A DNA stretch of 64,000 nucleotides from Terriglobia bacterium (GTDB lineage: Bacteria; Acidobacteriota; Terriglobia; Terriglobales; Acidobacteriaceae): assembly GCA_032252755.1 (NCBI GenBank), contig JAVUPY010000093.1:1-64000 (forward strand), read 5' to 3'. A model generated the notes under the pieces. The model did not search any database. It had not been told where the DNA came from and was given only the letters and a program-made list of their open reading frames with translations. Shown one piece after another: positions 53,781 to 63,096 of the stretch; positions within the stretch are counted from its first letter, which is position 1, and each line of letters starts with the position of its first letter. The translations under genes and the position numbers were made by a program.

Positions 53781-56700
53781 TGATCTCCCGAATCATTGAA
53801 TGGTGCGAACGCAATCGTTTCCTCGTACTGACGGGCACCGCATTTCTCGTCATCGCCGGCGTCTGGTGCCTGCATCGCATTCCGCTGGACGCGCTTCCCG
53901 ATATCAGCGACGTGCAGGTAGTTATTCATACCGAATGGGCAGGCGAGCCGCCGAACGTGATCGAAGACCAGGTGACGTATCCGCTCGTCACGACGCTGCT
54001 TGCGGCTCCGCATGTGAAAGCCGTCCGTGCGCAGACCATGTTCGGCGATTCCTACGTGTTTGTAGTCTTTGAAGATGGTACGGACCTCTATTGGGCGCGG
54101 TCGCGCGTGACCGAATACCTGCAGCAGATCGCCGGACGCTTGCCGCCCAATGTGCATCCTGCGATTGGCCCGGACGCGACAGGTGCCGGCTGGGTGTATC
54201 AGTACGCCATCGTGGACACAAGTCATACCAAGAGCCTGGCCGACTTGCGTGCGCTCCAGGACTGGTACGTGCGTTATCAACTGGAGACAGTTCCGGGTGT
54301 CGCCGAGGTTGCAACCATCGGTGGATATGTGAAGCAGTACCAGGTGAAGCTCGATCCCAACAAGCTGTTTTCTTACGGCATTCCCATCTCGACCGTAATT
54401 GACCGCGTGCGCGACAGCACGAATGAAGTTGGCGGAAGCGTGCTGGAGATGAGCGGTGCCGAGTACATGGTGCGCGGCCTCGGATATTTGCGCTCGCTCG
54501 ATGATCTGCGAAACATCCCGGTGGCGACAAAGAACGGCACACCCGTGTTGGTCCGCGATCTCGGAACGGTAGAGTTCGGTCCGGATATTCGGCGCGGCGC
54601 CGTGGATTGGCAAGGCGAAGGCGAAACCGTCGGCGGAATCGTCGTCATGCGGTACGGAATGAATGCTCTCGACGTGATCAACGGGGTCAAAGCCAAACTG
54701 CACGAGATCGGCCCGTCCTTGCCGCCCGGCGTTGAGATCGTCACGGGTTACGACCGCTCGGGCCTGATCAACGAATCCATCAAGACTTTGAAGCGCGATC
54801 TGATCGAAGAAGCCATCATCGTCAGCTTCGTATCTCTCGCGTTCCTGTTTCACTTTCGTTCCGCGCTTGTTCCTATCATCACGTTGCCGATTGCGGTGCT
54901 CGCGGCATTTATCCCGATGTACTACCTGCACGTGAGCTCCAACATCATGTCCCTCGGAGGACTGGCTCTCGCAATAGGTGTGCTCATCGACGCCGCCATC
55001 GTAATGGTGGAGAACGGGTATAAGCATCTGGCAGAGCGTCACGAACTCGCCCCCGGAGAGGTACTGACCGAAAGCAAGCGAAGAGCCATACTTCTGAGAG
55101 CGGCCAAGCAAGTCGGTCCGGCGCTCTTCTATTCACTGATCATCATTCTCGTTTCGTTCCTCCCCGTCTTCCTGCTGGAAGCGCAGGAAGGGCGCATGTT
55201 CCGACCGCTAGCGTGGACGAAGACGATGGCACTCGTATTTTCCTCGCTGCTTTCGATCACTCTCGTGCCGATGTTGATGCCGATCTTCATCCGCGGGCGC
55301 CTGAGGCCCGAGTCTGAGAATCCCTTTGCACGTGCTACGCACGCCATCTATCTGCCAGTGCTGCGCTGGTGCTTGCGGCATTGGAAACTGGTAATCGCCA
55401 TAAATCTGATATTCCTGGCGGCAAGCATTCCCCTCTATTTCAAGCTGGGTAGCCAGTTCATGCCCCCGCTGTACGAAGGCTCATCTCTCTACATGCCGAG
55501 CGCATTGCCCGGTATATCCATCACCCAGGCGGCCGCGCTCATGCAGGAGCAGGACCGGATTATTCGCTCGTTCCCAGAGGTCTCCACCGTGCTGGGTGCG
55601 GTGGGTAGATCCGACAGCGCCACCGACAACGCACCGCTCGATATGTACGACACGACGATCATGCTGAAACCCCGTGAACAGTGGCGAAAGGGCATGACCT
55701 ACGAAAAGCTCATCCAGGAGATGGATGCCAAGCTGCAATTCCCGGGCCTTACGAACACGTGGACTATGCCGGTGGCTAACCGTCTCGATATGGAGATGAC
55801 CGGGATCAAGACTCCACTGGGAATGAAAATCCAGGGTCCAGACCTCGACAAGATTCAGGAGATCGGGGCCAGTATCCAAAAAATTCTCTCCACGATGTCG
55901 ACGACCAGTTCGGTGTTTGCCGAGCGTGTATCGCAAGGCTTCTATTTGAACGTGGAGGTCGATCGTGCTGAAGCCGCACGCTATGGGCTCACGGTCGGCG
56001 ACGTGCAGCGAGTAATCACCTCAGGAGTTGGCGGCGCCGATATCGCCGAGAACGTGGAAGGCAGGCAGCGATTCCCAATTAGCGTTCGCTACGACCGCGA
56101 TTTCCGCGACAATCCAGGGGCAATCGGTCGAATCCTGATCGGCACGCCGACCGGTGCTCAGATCCCCATCAACCAGGTGGCAAGGGTATTCTTCTCGAGT
56201 GGCCCGGCGATGATTCGCGACGAAGATGGTGCGCTCACCGGATACGTGTATCTCGACCTGAAGACGAACGACTACGGCGGGTACGTGAAGCAGGCCGACA
56301 AACTCTTGCAGGAACAGCTGGTTCTCCCCGCCGGTTATACCTACAAGTGGGCTGGTGAGTACGAATTCGAATTGCGCGCCAAAGAACGATTGAAGTTCAT
56401 TCTGCCAATCGTATTCTTCGTGATCTTCGTGCTGCTATACATGATCTTCAAATCGGCTGCGGAAGCCGCCGTGCTGATCTTCCCGACCCTCTACGCCATG
56501 TCGGGCGGACTGATTCTGCAATGGATACTCGGTTATAACTTTAGCGTGGCAGTGTGGGTGGGCTACATCGCTCTCTTCGGGATCGCGGTAGAAACTGGCG
56601 TGGTCATGGTCGTCTACCTCCACGAAGCGCTACAGCATCGAGTTGCCGCCGGGAGAATGCTGACCGAGGAGGACGTCGAGGAAGCGACAATTGAAGGCGC

Positions 56701-56962
56701 AGTACAGAGGTTGCGCCCGAAACTGATGACCGTCACCGCCGTGATCCTCAGCCTCGCGCCGATCCTGTGGGAGTCCGGCATCGGTTCCGACGTCATGAAA
56801 CCGATCGCAACCCCGATTGTCGGCGGCATGATCACCTCGACGATTCACGTGCTGATCCTAGTCCCGGTGTTCTTCTTTCTGATGAAGCGGAGGGCGTTGC
56901 GGGAGGCTGGAGCTCATTCTCATGCATACGTAGGTAAGGCAATAGATGCTCATCAGGAGTGA
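53780..56962 (+). CDS. cusA: CusA-type heavy-metal efflux RND pump
   Basis: A 1060-residue inner-membrane pump (HME-RND), about the family length of 1045. The three methionines that carry Cu(I)/Ag(I) in E. coli CusA (573, 623, 672) fall at 572 (LYMPSALPG), 622 (APLDMYDTT) and 671 (NRLDMEMTGIK). Proton-relay residues are present in LIDAAIVMVE, AVETGVVMVVY and RLRPKLMTV. It should export Cu(I) or Ag(I) from periplasm or cytoplasm, using proton flow. I start at the ATG at 53780, overlapping the adaptor stop by one base, with GGAGG upstream. Confidence 0.9.
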   Translation: MISRIIEWCERNRFLVLTGTAFLVIAGVWCLHRIPLDALPDISDVQVVIHTEWAGEPPNVIEDQVTYPLVTTLLAAPHVKAVRAQTMFGDSYVFVVFEDGTDLYWARSRVTEYLQQIAGRLPPNVHPAIGPDATGAGWVYQYAIVDTSHTKSLADLRALQDWYVRYQLETVPGVAEVATIGGYVKQYQVKLDPNKLFSYGIPISTVIDRVRDSTNEVGGSVLEMSGAEYMVRGLGYLRSLDDLRNIPVATKNGTPVLVRDLGTVEFGPDIRRGAVDWQGEGETVGGIVVMRYGMNALDVINGVKAKLHEIGPSLPPGVEIVTGYDRSGLINESIKTLKRDLIEEAIIVSFVSLAFLFHFRSALVPIITLPIAVLAAFIPMYYLHVSSNIMSLGGLALAIGVLIDAAIVMVENGYKHLAERHELAPGEVLTESKRRAILLRAAKQVGPALFYSLIIILVSFLPVFLLEAQEGRMFRPLAWTKTMALVFSSLLSITLVPMLMPIFIRGRLRPESENPFARATHAIYLPVLRWCLRHWKLVIAINLIFLAASIPLYFKLGSQFMPPLYEGSSLYMPSALPGISITQAAALMQEQDRIIRSFPEVSTVLGAVGRSDSATDNAPLDMYDTTIMLKPREQWRKGMTYEKLIQEMDAKLQFPGLTNTWTMPVANRLDMEMTGIKTPLGMKIQGPDLDKIQEIGASIQKILSTMSTTSSVFAERVSQGFYLNVEVDRAEAARYGLTVGDVQRVITSGVGGADIAENVEGRQRFPISVRYDRDFRDNPGAIGRILIGTPTGAQIPINQVARVFFSSGPAMIRDEDGALTGYVYLDLKTNDYGGYVKQADKLLQEQLVLPAGYTYKWAGEYEFELRAKERLKFILPIVFFVIFVLLYMIFKSAAEAAVLIFPTLYAMSGGLILQWILGYNFSVAVWVGYIALFGIAVETGVVMVVYLHEALQHRVAAGRMLTEEDVEEATIEGAVQRLRPKLMTVTAVILSLAPILWESGIGSDVMKPIATPIVGGMITSTIHVLILVPVFFFLMKRRALREAGAHSHAYVGKAIDAHQE

Positions 56963-56971
56963 GTGCAACGA

Positions 56972-57002
56972 AATGGCCTCCGAGCGCAGTTCGGAGGCCA
57001 TT
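56972..57002. terminator. Perfect 12-bp bidirectional terminator
   Basis: AATGGCCTCCGA and TCGGAGGCCATT pair perfectly around a 7-nt loop, between the rightward pump and the leftward octaheme cytochrome gene. Confidence 0.8.
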
Positions 57003-57012
57003 GGCGGCCAGC

Positions 57013-58434
57013 TTACATCAATCCTTTCTTGGAATGTGAGGAGATGAGTTCAACGAGTGGATCTTCTTTGTAGCCGAGCGCCTTCCAATCCATGCGTCCA
57101 CCGGGAGCGTGACAATCAAGACACCCGAGCGCTTTCTCCTTAGGCTGCACTCCATGAAAGATTCCCATGTAACGGCTGGTTTCAACCCAAGTGTACTTTG
57201 CGTCGTCCACACCGTAGGTGTCTTTTGCGGCGAGTTTGACCGCATCGTCGATCTTCCCTGATGGGAAGACATCTTCGACGACGATTGGAATGATCCAGTT
57301 GCGGCCATCGAGCATCGGCAGTTTCGCCCGGTGCAACTTGAACGCATAAATCCGCGCATTGGGATCTTTGTGTGATCCTTGCGGAATCATCATTCCCACG
57401 GTGCCGTCCGGCAGTCGTTTCACTGATTCCCCGAGCAACTGTTCACGCGTATTGCCGTCGAACCATGCGTACACCGGCTGAACGTTTTTCACCAGTTTGA
57501 TATCAGCGCTGTACTTGTCTGCCTCGGCGTTATAAACGACGTGGGACCAATCGCGATACATATCGGTGGGCTCATCCCGCGCGAACTCGGGGATGTGACA
57601 CACCGTGCAATTCACGCGCGCAGTGTGGATGTTCAGGACCGTTGCCTTGTGTGGCGCGGTTCCGTGACACTCGCGTGTCTCGCAACTCAGCGGACTGCCG
57701 GGTGAATCTGTACCCGACAGATCGGTACCGCGCCCCCTCACGCGATGATCCTGGCCGGCGTGGCAGGTTATGCACTGCATATTCTTGCCTGCCGATGCCA
57801 TGTGCACGTCGTAATCCCGATCGGGATCATTCAGCTTGTACTCAAGATCGCCACGCTTGTAATTCGGTCCGCCTCCCGAGGATGAATGGCAGCGCAGACA
57901 CATGAGCCTTGTGGGCAGGGAAATGCGTTTCGCCACGGAATCGAGCCCCGCCTCGTTCTGCCACAGGATCGGTTTCCATTCGAATCCGCCCTTGCCATTG
58001 GGATACAGATCGCGACGGTAACCGGAAGCGTGACACATCAGGCAGTCTATGTTCTCGAGTTGTTCCTGCGAGACCTGTTCAGAAGGCAATTTGCCCAGTC
58101 CCGCATGGCATGCGGAACAGCCCTTGGTGATCACTTCGCCCCGCGAGTTACGTACGATGCCAATCCAATTAGCCTTGGGATTAGTGCAAAAATCATTCAC
58201 GGTGTTCATCTTGCCAAGCTTCCGGCCTTTGGCATTGACGATGTTGGGAGCGTCACCGAGCCACTGATAATGCTGGGAGTGTAGAAAAGTGGACGCCTCT
58301 TTTTCGTGGCACCCGAGGCATGTCTTGGTTCCCTCGTAATGCTCGAAATAAGAGGCGTGCGAATACTTGGGCGGCTCCGAAGCGAAGCAGCCCAAGCCAG
58401 TCAGGAGGAGAAGAATTGCGGTAACCCTATGCAC
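57013..58434 (-). CDS. Octaheme c-type cytochrome, tetrathionate-reductase (OTR)-like
   Basis: A 473-residue exported cytochrome. Seven CxxCH sites begin at Cys39, 106, 131, 179, 221, 276 and 438, and one CX4CH (CETRECH) at 251, giving eight hemes. The early segment LGKMNTVNDFC followed by CSACH fits the OTR family, whose members act on tetrathionate, nitrite or hydroxylamine in vitro; the natural substrate here is unknown. It is the last gene of a leftward cytochrome/porin unit. Start is GTG with TAGGAGA upstream; the signal segment is hydrophobic and ends near Cys16. Confidence 0.8.
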   Translation of the reverse strand: MHRVTAILLLLTGLGCFASEPPKYSHASYFEHYEGTKTCLGCHEKEASTFLHSQHYQWLGDAPNIVNAKGRKLGKMNTVNDFCTNPKANWIGIVRNSRGEVITKGCSACHAGLGKLPSEQVSQEQLENIDCLMCHASGYRRDLYPNGKGGFEWKPILWQNEAGLDSVAKRISLPTRLMCLRCHSSSGGGPNYKRGDLEYKLNDPDRDYDVHMASAGKNMQCITCHAGQDHRVRGRGTDLSGTDSPGSPLSCETRECHGTAPHKATVLNIHTARVNCTVCHIPEFARDEPTDMYRDWSHVVYNAEADKYSADIKLVKNVQPVYAWFDGNTREQLLGESVKRLPDGTVGMMIPQGSHKDPNARIYAFKLHRAKLPMLDGRNWIIPIVVEDVFPSGKIDDAVKLAAKDTYGVDDAKYTWVETSRYMGIFHGVQPKEKALGCLDCHAPGGRMDWKALGYKEDPLVELISSHSKKGLM

Positions 58435-58442
58435 GGAATCTC

Positions 58443-60305
58443 CTAAAACCTTGTAGTCAAGCCGAGCGACAGCATGGACGCCCGATCATAGGTGGGAAAG
58501 CCCAGCACAGGTGTCGAATCCAATGCCTTCGGAGCACCAATGTGCCAGCCTGATCCCGAGTAATCGTAGAAGTACTTGATGTAATCTACTTTCAAAATGA
58601 ATCGACTCTTGATGCGATGAGTGAGGTAGGTTTCGTACACGTTGCCGCGAGTGTTAGTCTTCGGAGAAATAATGTCGTCCTGGGCCTGTGCGAAATTGAA
58701 CCAGTACTTCGAGCCGTGATTGAACTCGAAACCGAATTTCGTGCGGCCATCGTTCTGCGGCAGGCTGTAACGGGCGCCAACGTAAATCATGGCGCCGTCG
58801 TGATTCACGGGAGTCTCGAACGGATCGGATCCGAGTCCTCCGAATGGGGTGGTTACCAGGTTCGGACGCAATCCGCTGTAATTGCCACTGACGAAGGCGT
58901 CAACCGGACCAAAGCGATGTGTAAAGTTCAAGCCAATCAGGTTGATGTCTCCCAAGTTGGCTGACGGTGTGTAGCGCATGATTACCGGCGCACTGATCGG
59001 ATCGCCTGTAATGGGGTTATTCGGGAGAACAGTCAACCCGGTAAAGCCATCGGTGACATTGAACGCACGAGCTACAGTCAACTGCAGGAAGGTTGATTCC
59101 GAGTCATAAAGATCGAAGTTGCCCCCCAGGAAAGTCGCGTTCTTGAGGCGATCCTGCGGTAGCTCGAGAATGTCGCCATTGCCGAATCCGGATTGATATC
59201 CCACGCCGTAGCAGATGCGCAGCTCGGTGTGGTCGTTCACCCGATAACCCGCCGTAATACCATCGAACTGGAAATCGATCAGCGCACCCGAAGGCGTGCC
59301 GCCACGGGGTTCGTCCTCGCGATAGTTCATCGGAGGACCACCGGTCGATGGCCGGCGGCCGATCGACAGGTACAGACCCGTGTGCGCGATTTTGCTCCAG
59401 GTGAAGAAGGCCCTCTCGACGCGAAGCATGTCGGAATTAGGCACAGTCACCGTGTTCCCATCGATGCTGAGACTGTTCGCCTGGCCATCGAAAATCTGGA
59501 CGCCGCTTGAGTCACCCCAGGCCTTGTACATGCTCAGGCGAGCTGTAACGCTCAGATTATCCGCAATTTTTGAATCGAGCTTCAACCGTAGCCGATTCGT
59601 GTAAAGGATGCTGGTGTCGTTTTGGTACCTGGGGACATATGTCGCCCCCTGAAGGTAATTCATCAGAGAGGAAACCTGCTGCTGCGGCATGTTTCCTACC
59701 GCCTGCTTCAGGTCATTGAATGTGAGCTGATTGGTGTAGGCCTGGTAAGCGCTGTAGTTTCGATTTATCAAGGTGTCCAACATGCTTGCGTACTGCTGCG
59801 GCGTGTAATTCGACATGATGCTCTGATCGAACGGCATGCCCAATCCGCCCGCTGATGTTGGAGTAGCGGCAAAAAGCGTCTTGACCATCAGGTTCTGGAG
59901 CCTCATGCCATCGTAGTAGCTGGGTATGTTTCCCCAGATGCTGTGGGCCTCGAAGCGATAATCGCCGCTGAAGCGCACTTTACTGAGAGCGGCATCACGT
60001 TCGCGCGTCAGCATCCGGCGCTCGAGGTCTCTTACCGAATTAGTGAGCTCTTCGGTAGAAGATGCCGCTTTTGCCGCGGTAGTGTCGATCTGAGCCTGTT
60101 GTGTCGCCTGCGGCTGCTGTTGTTGTTTCGATTGCTCCTGGGCGTCCAATCGAGCCTTCAGGTCAGCAACCATCTTCTGCAGTTGTTCAATTTCCTGTTG
60201 TTGCCGGGTCACGATGTCCGGCGGGGTCGAGCCTGATTCCTGCGCAAACAGCATCGTTGCCCCGCAGACGCAGAGTAGGAGGAAAACAGTGATGATCCGT
60301 CTCAT
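58443..60305 (-). CDS. DUF3373-like outer-membrane porin
   Basis: A 620-residue exported protein: signal peptide (about 1-21), Gln-rich coiled coil (about 30-105, REIEQLQ-like heptads), then a long beta-barrel (VRFSGDYRFEAHSIWGN, ATRLSMYKAWGD-like segments, C-terminal LGLTTRF with a final Phe, typical of barrel insertion). DUF3373 barrels occur with multiheme cytochromes and may form the sheath for electron transfer through the outer membrane. It is 8 nt upstream of the octaheme gene. Confidence 0.75.
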   Translation of the reverse strand: MRRIITVFLLLCVCGATMLFAQESGSTPPDIVTRQQQEIEQLQKMVADLKARLDAQEQSKQQQQPQATQQAQIDTTAAKAASSTEELTNSVRDLERRMLTRERDAALSKVRFSGDYRFEAHSIWGNIPSYYDGMRLQNLMVKTLFAATPTSAGGLGMPFDQSIMSNYTPQQYASMLDTLINRNYSAYQAYTNQLTFNDLKQAVGNMPQQQVSSLMNYLQGATYVPRYQNDTSILYTNRLRLKLDSKIADNLSVTARLSMYKAWGDSSGVQIFDGQANSLSIDGNTVTVPNSDMLRVERAFFTWSKIAHTGLYLSIGRRPSTGGPPMNYREDEPRGGTPSGALIDFQFDGITAGYRVNDHTELRICYGVGYQSGFGNGDILELPQDRLKNATFLGGNFDLYDSESTFLQLTVARAFNVTDGFTGLTVLPNNPITGDPISAPVIMRYTPSANLGDINLIGLNFTHRFGPVDAFVSGNYSGLRPNLVTTPFGGLGSDPFETPVNHDGAMIYVGARYSLPQNDGRTKFGFEFNHGSKYWFNFAQAQDDIISPKTNTRGNVYETYLTHRIKSRFILKVDYIKYFYDYSGSGWHIGAPKALDSTPVLGFPTYDRASMLSLGLTTRF

Positions 60306-60320
60306 CCAGCGAGGGCTCCT

Positions 60321-60671
60321 TTAACCGCAGGTTTGCGGCTGTTCGGAGTCCGCCGCGTGATCGACGCAGAATTTATGAATGCTCTTGATTTGCTCCGGGG
60401 TGAGCAGTTCAAAAAGCTTTTTCCCGGTGTTTGGAACAACGGCTTCCTTGTGGCTTGGTATAAGCTTCGTATCGAAAAACTTGTCCCACTGATCGCCGAT
60501 CAGCGACATCGGGCTGAACTCGCCGTTCGGTGATCCCTTGTCGTGGCAGACACGACAATTCTGTTTGTAGAGAGCTTTGCCGTCCGGAGGTTTCTGTCCG
60601 GCAAGGCAAGGCAGAGTCACCGCGAAGAAGAGAGCAATCGCGGCTGCAACTGTGAAGCTGAAACTTCGCAT
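60321..60671 (-). CDS. Small monoheme c-type cytochrome
   Basis: A 116-residue exported cytochrome c: signal peptide (about 1-25), heme site CRVCH (near 39-43), a likely Met axial ligand in PMSLIG (near 54), and a C-terminal helix HKFCVDHAADSEQ. It probably carries electrons in the periplasm to or from the octaheme protein. It is first in a three-gene operon with 15-nt and 8-nt gaps. Confidence 0.85.
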   Translation of the reverse strand: MRSFSFTVAAAIALFFAVTLPCLAGQKPPDGKALYKQNCRVCHDKGSPNGEFSPMSLIGDQWDKFFDTKLIPSHKEAVVPNTGKKLFELLTPEQIKSIHKFCVDHAADSEQPQTCG

Positions 60672-60715
60672 TTATTAAGTCCTCGTATGATTTAAGTCAA
60701 TTTCCCAAACTTGTC

Positions 60716-60871
60716 TCATGGTGCGTGTTCCACTCGGACGTCGACGTGTTCGTTCTGGTCATTGCTCTTACTCGGATACCAGACCCATCCACACCGCGAA
60801 CAAGTGGCATTGGCATCAAGGCTTCGTTTGGAGATTGATTCACTACAATGCGGACAACATCGCATCCACAT
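60716..60871 (-). CDS. Small zinc-ribbon protein
   Basis: A 51-residue protein with two zinc knuckles, CPHC and CSRCGW, about 14 residues apart, then a polar tail. I start at the ATG at 60871 because GAGGTGA lies 7 nt upstream; a longer frame begins at 60925. It might bind nucleic acid or a protein partner; function is unknown. Confidence 0.5.
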   Translation of the reverse strand: MWMRCCPHCSESISKRSLDANATCSRCGWVWYPSKSNDQNEHVDVRVEHAP

Positions 60872-60930
60872 AACTTTCACCTCGAGTCGAGCCTGTCTCT
60901 TTATTGCCCGACTCTTACATCTCAATTTCT

Positions 60931-61635
60931 TCAGCAGGCCCCAATCTCATGTTGCGCTGGAGAGTTATCCGTACTTTTCAGCCAGTCGTCACTGCCGCCC
61001 ATTACGGCAGCCATGCTTCGCAAAGCAGTCGAGACACTCATTACGAGTGTGTGACGTGCTGCTGCCAGGAGGTTTTTGACGACCCCCGGTGATTGACCCA
61101 GGAGGACAGATGTTCCATTCACCCGAAAACCCAGGATGTCGTGTAAGACGAACGCTATCCGGAGATCGTCAGGAAGCGATTGCAGTTGCAGCCGCAGCAT
61201 TCGCCGGAAGGAATCGGGCGCGACACCATCGGCCTCAATCTGGTGCGGGCGCACCGTAGATAAAAAGAGTTCAAGCACTTCGCCAGGCTCCCCATCACCG
61301 CACCATTCTTCAGCCATCGGCTCATATGCCGTTGAGTCGGCGTCCAGAAAGGGCTCGCGACGCTCAACCATATGTTGGAGGGCCCTGTTTACCACAAGAT
61401 TCCTTGCCCAGGAGGAGAAGCGGGCAGGGTCTTTCACTTCGCCGAGCTTGTCCACTGCAGCACAGACAGAGTCCCGCACCATCTCCAGGGCGTCACCCGT
61501 GCCTCCCAGCAGGAGGCATGCGGTTTCGTACATCTCTTCCAGTTCACCGTCGAACAGCTGCACAGTCGCGACGTGGTTCCCCCTGGCAGCCTGAGACAGC
61601 AATCGTGCAGTTACCGTTACATCGTTCACCATCAT
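60931..61635 (-). CDS. ECF-type RNA polymerase sigma factor
   Basis: A 234-residue protein. A region-2-like helix set is at about 30-90 (GGTGDALEMVRDSVCAAVDKL, FSSWARNLVVNRALQHMVER) and a region-4-like helix-turn-helix at about 150-195 (LQSLPDDLRIAFVLHDILGF, LLGQSPGVVKNLLAAARHTL). The acidic link between them is long. Its start overlaps the STAS gene stop by 4 nt (ATGA), so both are made together. No anti-sigma kinase gene is next to it. Confidence 0.75.
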   Translation of the reverse strand: MMVNDVTVTARLLSQAARGNHVATVQLFDGELEEMYETACLLLGGTGDALEMVRDSVCAAVDKLGEVKDPARFSSWARNLVVNRALQHMVERREPFLDADSTAYEPMAEEWCGDGEPGEVLELFLSTVRPHQIEADGVAPDSFRRMLRLQLQSLPDDLRIAFVLHDILGFRVNGTSVLLGQSPGVVKNLLAAARHTLVMSVSTALRSMAAVMGGSDDWLKSTDNSPAQHEIGAC

Positions 61636-61916
61636 CGCTTGCCCACCTCACGCAGGCTCACTTCGTCGATAATCGATTTCATGAGGGGATCCGCTGCTAC
61701 GAGCACAACACCATACCTGGACATCTCAGCAAGTAACCTGCTGCCGGCCTCGTCGATAGAGGTGACGTGCTCGAGGTCCACCACGACGTTGGGACAGGTT
61801 TGGGTTGCTTCGTCGTAGCAACGTCGCAGTCCATCGAACCATGCTTCCGACAGTCGACCTTCCAAACGGAATGTCGTTTGGCCTTTTTCGTTCCGTATAT
61901 TGATTCTTTGGAGCAC
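61632..61916 (-). CDS. STAS-domain anti-anti-sigma-like protein
   Basis: A 94-residue STAS protein (INIRNEKGQTTFRLEGRLSE, CPNVVVDLEHVTSIDEAGSR). The motif where SpoIIAA proteins have DSSG, with the phosphorylated Ser, here reads DEAG, so the switch residue is lost. It may act constitutively or by another means on an anti-sigma protein. Coupled to the sigma-factor gene downstream. Start is GTG. Confidence 0.8.
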   Translation of the reverse strand: MLQRINIRNEKGQTTFRLEGRLSEAWFDGLRRCYDEATQTCPNVVVDLEHVTSIDEAGSRLLAEMSRYGVVLVAADPLMKSIIDEVSLREVGKR

Positions 61917-62118
61917 GCAGGCATAAGTGCAGTCGGCTTGCCAAAACCGAAGTGCATGCGCTCAGGTCAGATAAGTGTTGAGAAAAGAGGGGATCGGCAA
62001 GGATGTGCGCCAGTTAGCGGGGGACAGCTCGCGGTGAGAATTGCCAAATGATCGGCACTGTGCCATCCGCTGGGCAGAGGAGAGTCCACGTTACAGAATG
62101 GCACGATGGTGGCACCGC
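61917..62118. other. Intergenic stretch upstream of the STAS gene
   Basis: No gene is recognised. This is the likely promoter region of the STAS/sigma-factor operon, but I could not support a specific -35/-10 pair by eye. Confidence 0.4.
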
Positions 62119-62200
62119 CTACATATCGACGCGAGAGATGCCCAGCTTCCTCATTCGAGCCTGGAGCGTTGTCCGTTTCATGCCAAGCCGTGACGCTGGG
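62119..62200 (-). pseudogene. Fis-type helix-turn-helix tail of an NtrC-family regulator
   Basis: The frame ending at a TAG at 62119 reads ASRLGMKRTTLQARMRKLG and then ISRVDM, close to the C-terminal DNA-binding helices of sigma-54 activators (consensus AA-x-LG-x-kRTTL-x-K-kLGI). No AAA+ or receiver domain lies upstream in frame. It is a remnant of a sigma-54 activator gene. Confidence 0.6.
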
Positions 62201-62310
62201 CTCGCGGACCAGCAAGTCCGCGATTTCCTTGCGCACGCCTTCGGCTTCGAACTGTCTGAAGATCAGAGGCTTTTTTCCCCGTAAGACCCTTTCAGCGACA
62301 CTGCCCTGAA

Positions 62311-62749
62311 ATGCAAAAAACCAAATCTTCCCGAATCAAGCCGCAGCTTTTGGGGAAGTCCAACCCATGGACGCGAACCATGTCGCCATTGGGCGAGGCC
62401 GTGTGGCTCGTGGCCGTCACGTGCATCCGCCCGGAGGAGCTGGCCTTCAAATGGTCGGATCTCGACGTGGAGAAGTGCCAGCTGTGGATTCGACGTGCGG
62501 TGAATCGCAGCAAGCTTCACACGCCGAAGTATCACCGCGCCAACCGTCCGATTCAGCTTACGCCGGGAGATGTGAAGCGCCCTGCTGAAGCTGAAGAAGT
62601 GGATGAAGGCAGGTGATGACGACTGGATGTTTCCGCACAGCCGTAAGACAGGCCTGATCTGCCACGAGCAGATTAAATGGGCAAGAAGGTTCAGCCCGTC
62701 GCATGCGAACTCGGCCTTCCGGAACTGGCAGCCAAACGCCAGCCAGTAA
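62311..62749 (+). pseudogene. Tyrosine recombinase (integrase) remnant
   Basis: Two overlapping frames. The first has AVTCIRPEELAFKWSDLD, matching the box-I Arg region of phage-type integrases, then RSKLHTPKYHRANRPIQLTP. The second continues with LLKLKKWMKAGDDDWMFPHS and later FRNWQPNASQ then TAA. The frame change lies near 62,580. No N-terminal half or catalytic Tyr region is seen. It stands right next to the 3' end of a tRNA-Cys gene, the usual place of an integrase. Confidence 0.6.
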
Positions 62750-62782
62750 TCGAAAGTGGATTATGTAAGTGCTTGAAAAGGT

Positions 62783-62857
<75 letters not shown>

Positions 62858-62895
62858 GTTTGGAGGGCAGCTTCTTTGCATTATATAAGCTTTTG

Positions 62896-62970
62896 TGGAG
62901 GCGCGGACCGGAGTCGAACCGGTGATGGAGGTTTTGCAGACCTCTGCCTTACCAACTTGGCTACCGCGCC
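62896..62970 (-). tRNA. tRNA-Cys(GCA), second copy
   Basis: Cloverleaf with acceptor GGCGCGG/CCGCGCC, anticodon stem GAGGT/ACCTC, loop CTGCAAA, T stem ACCGG/CCGGT and encoded CCA. It differs from the first copy in D loop, variable loop and T arm. Confidence 0.9.
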
Positions 62971-63021
62971 TTGATCGCGCAAGACAAAGAAAATGGCCGA
63001 AAACTCGGCCACTGGATTCTC

Positions 63022-63096
<75 letters not shown>

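Noticed and set aside
53729-55111. 460-codon minus-strand frame
   Set aside because: It is antisense to the adaptor end and the CusA-like pump, rich in His/Asp/Arg as expected for a shadow frame.
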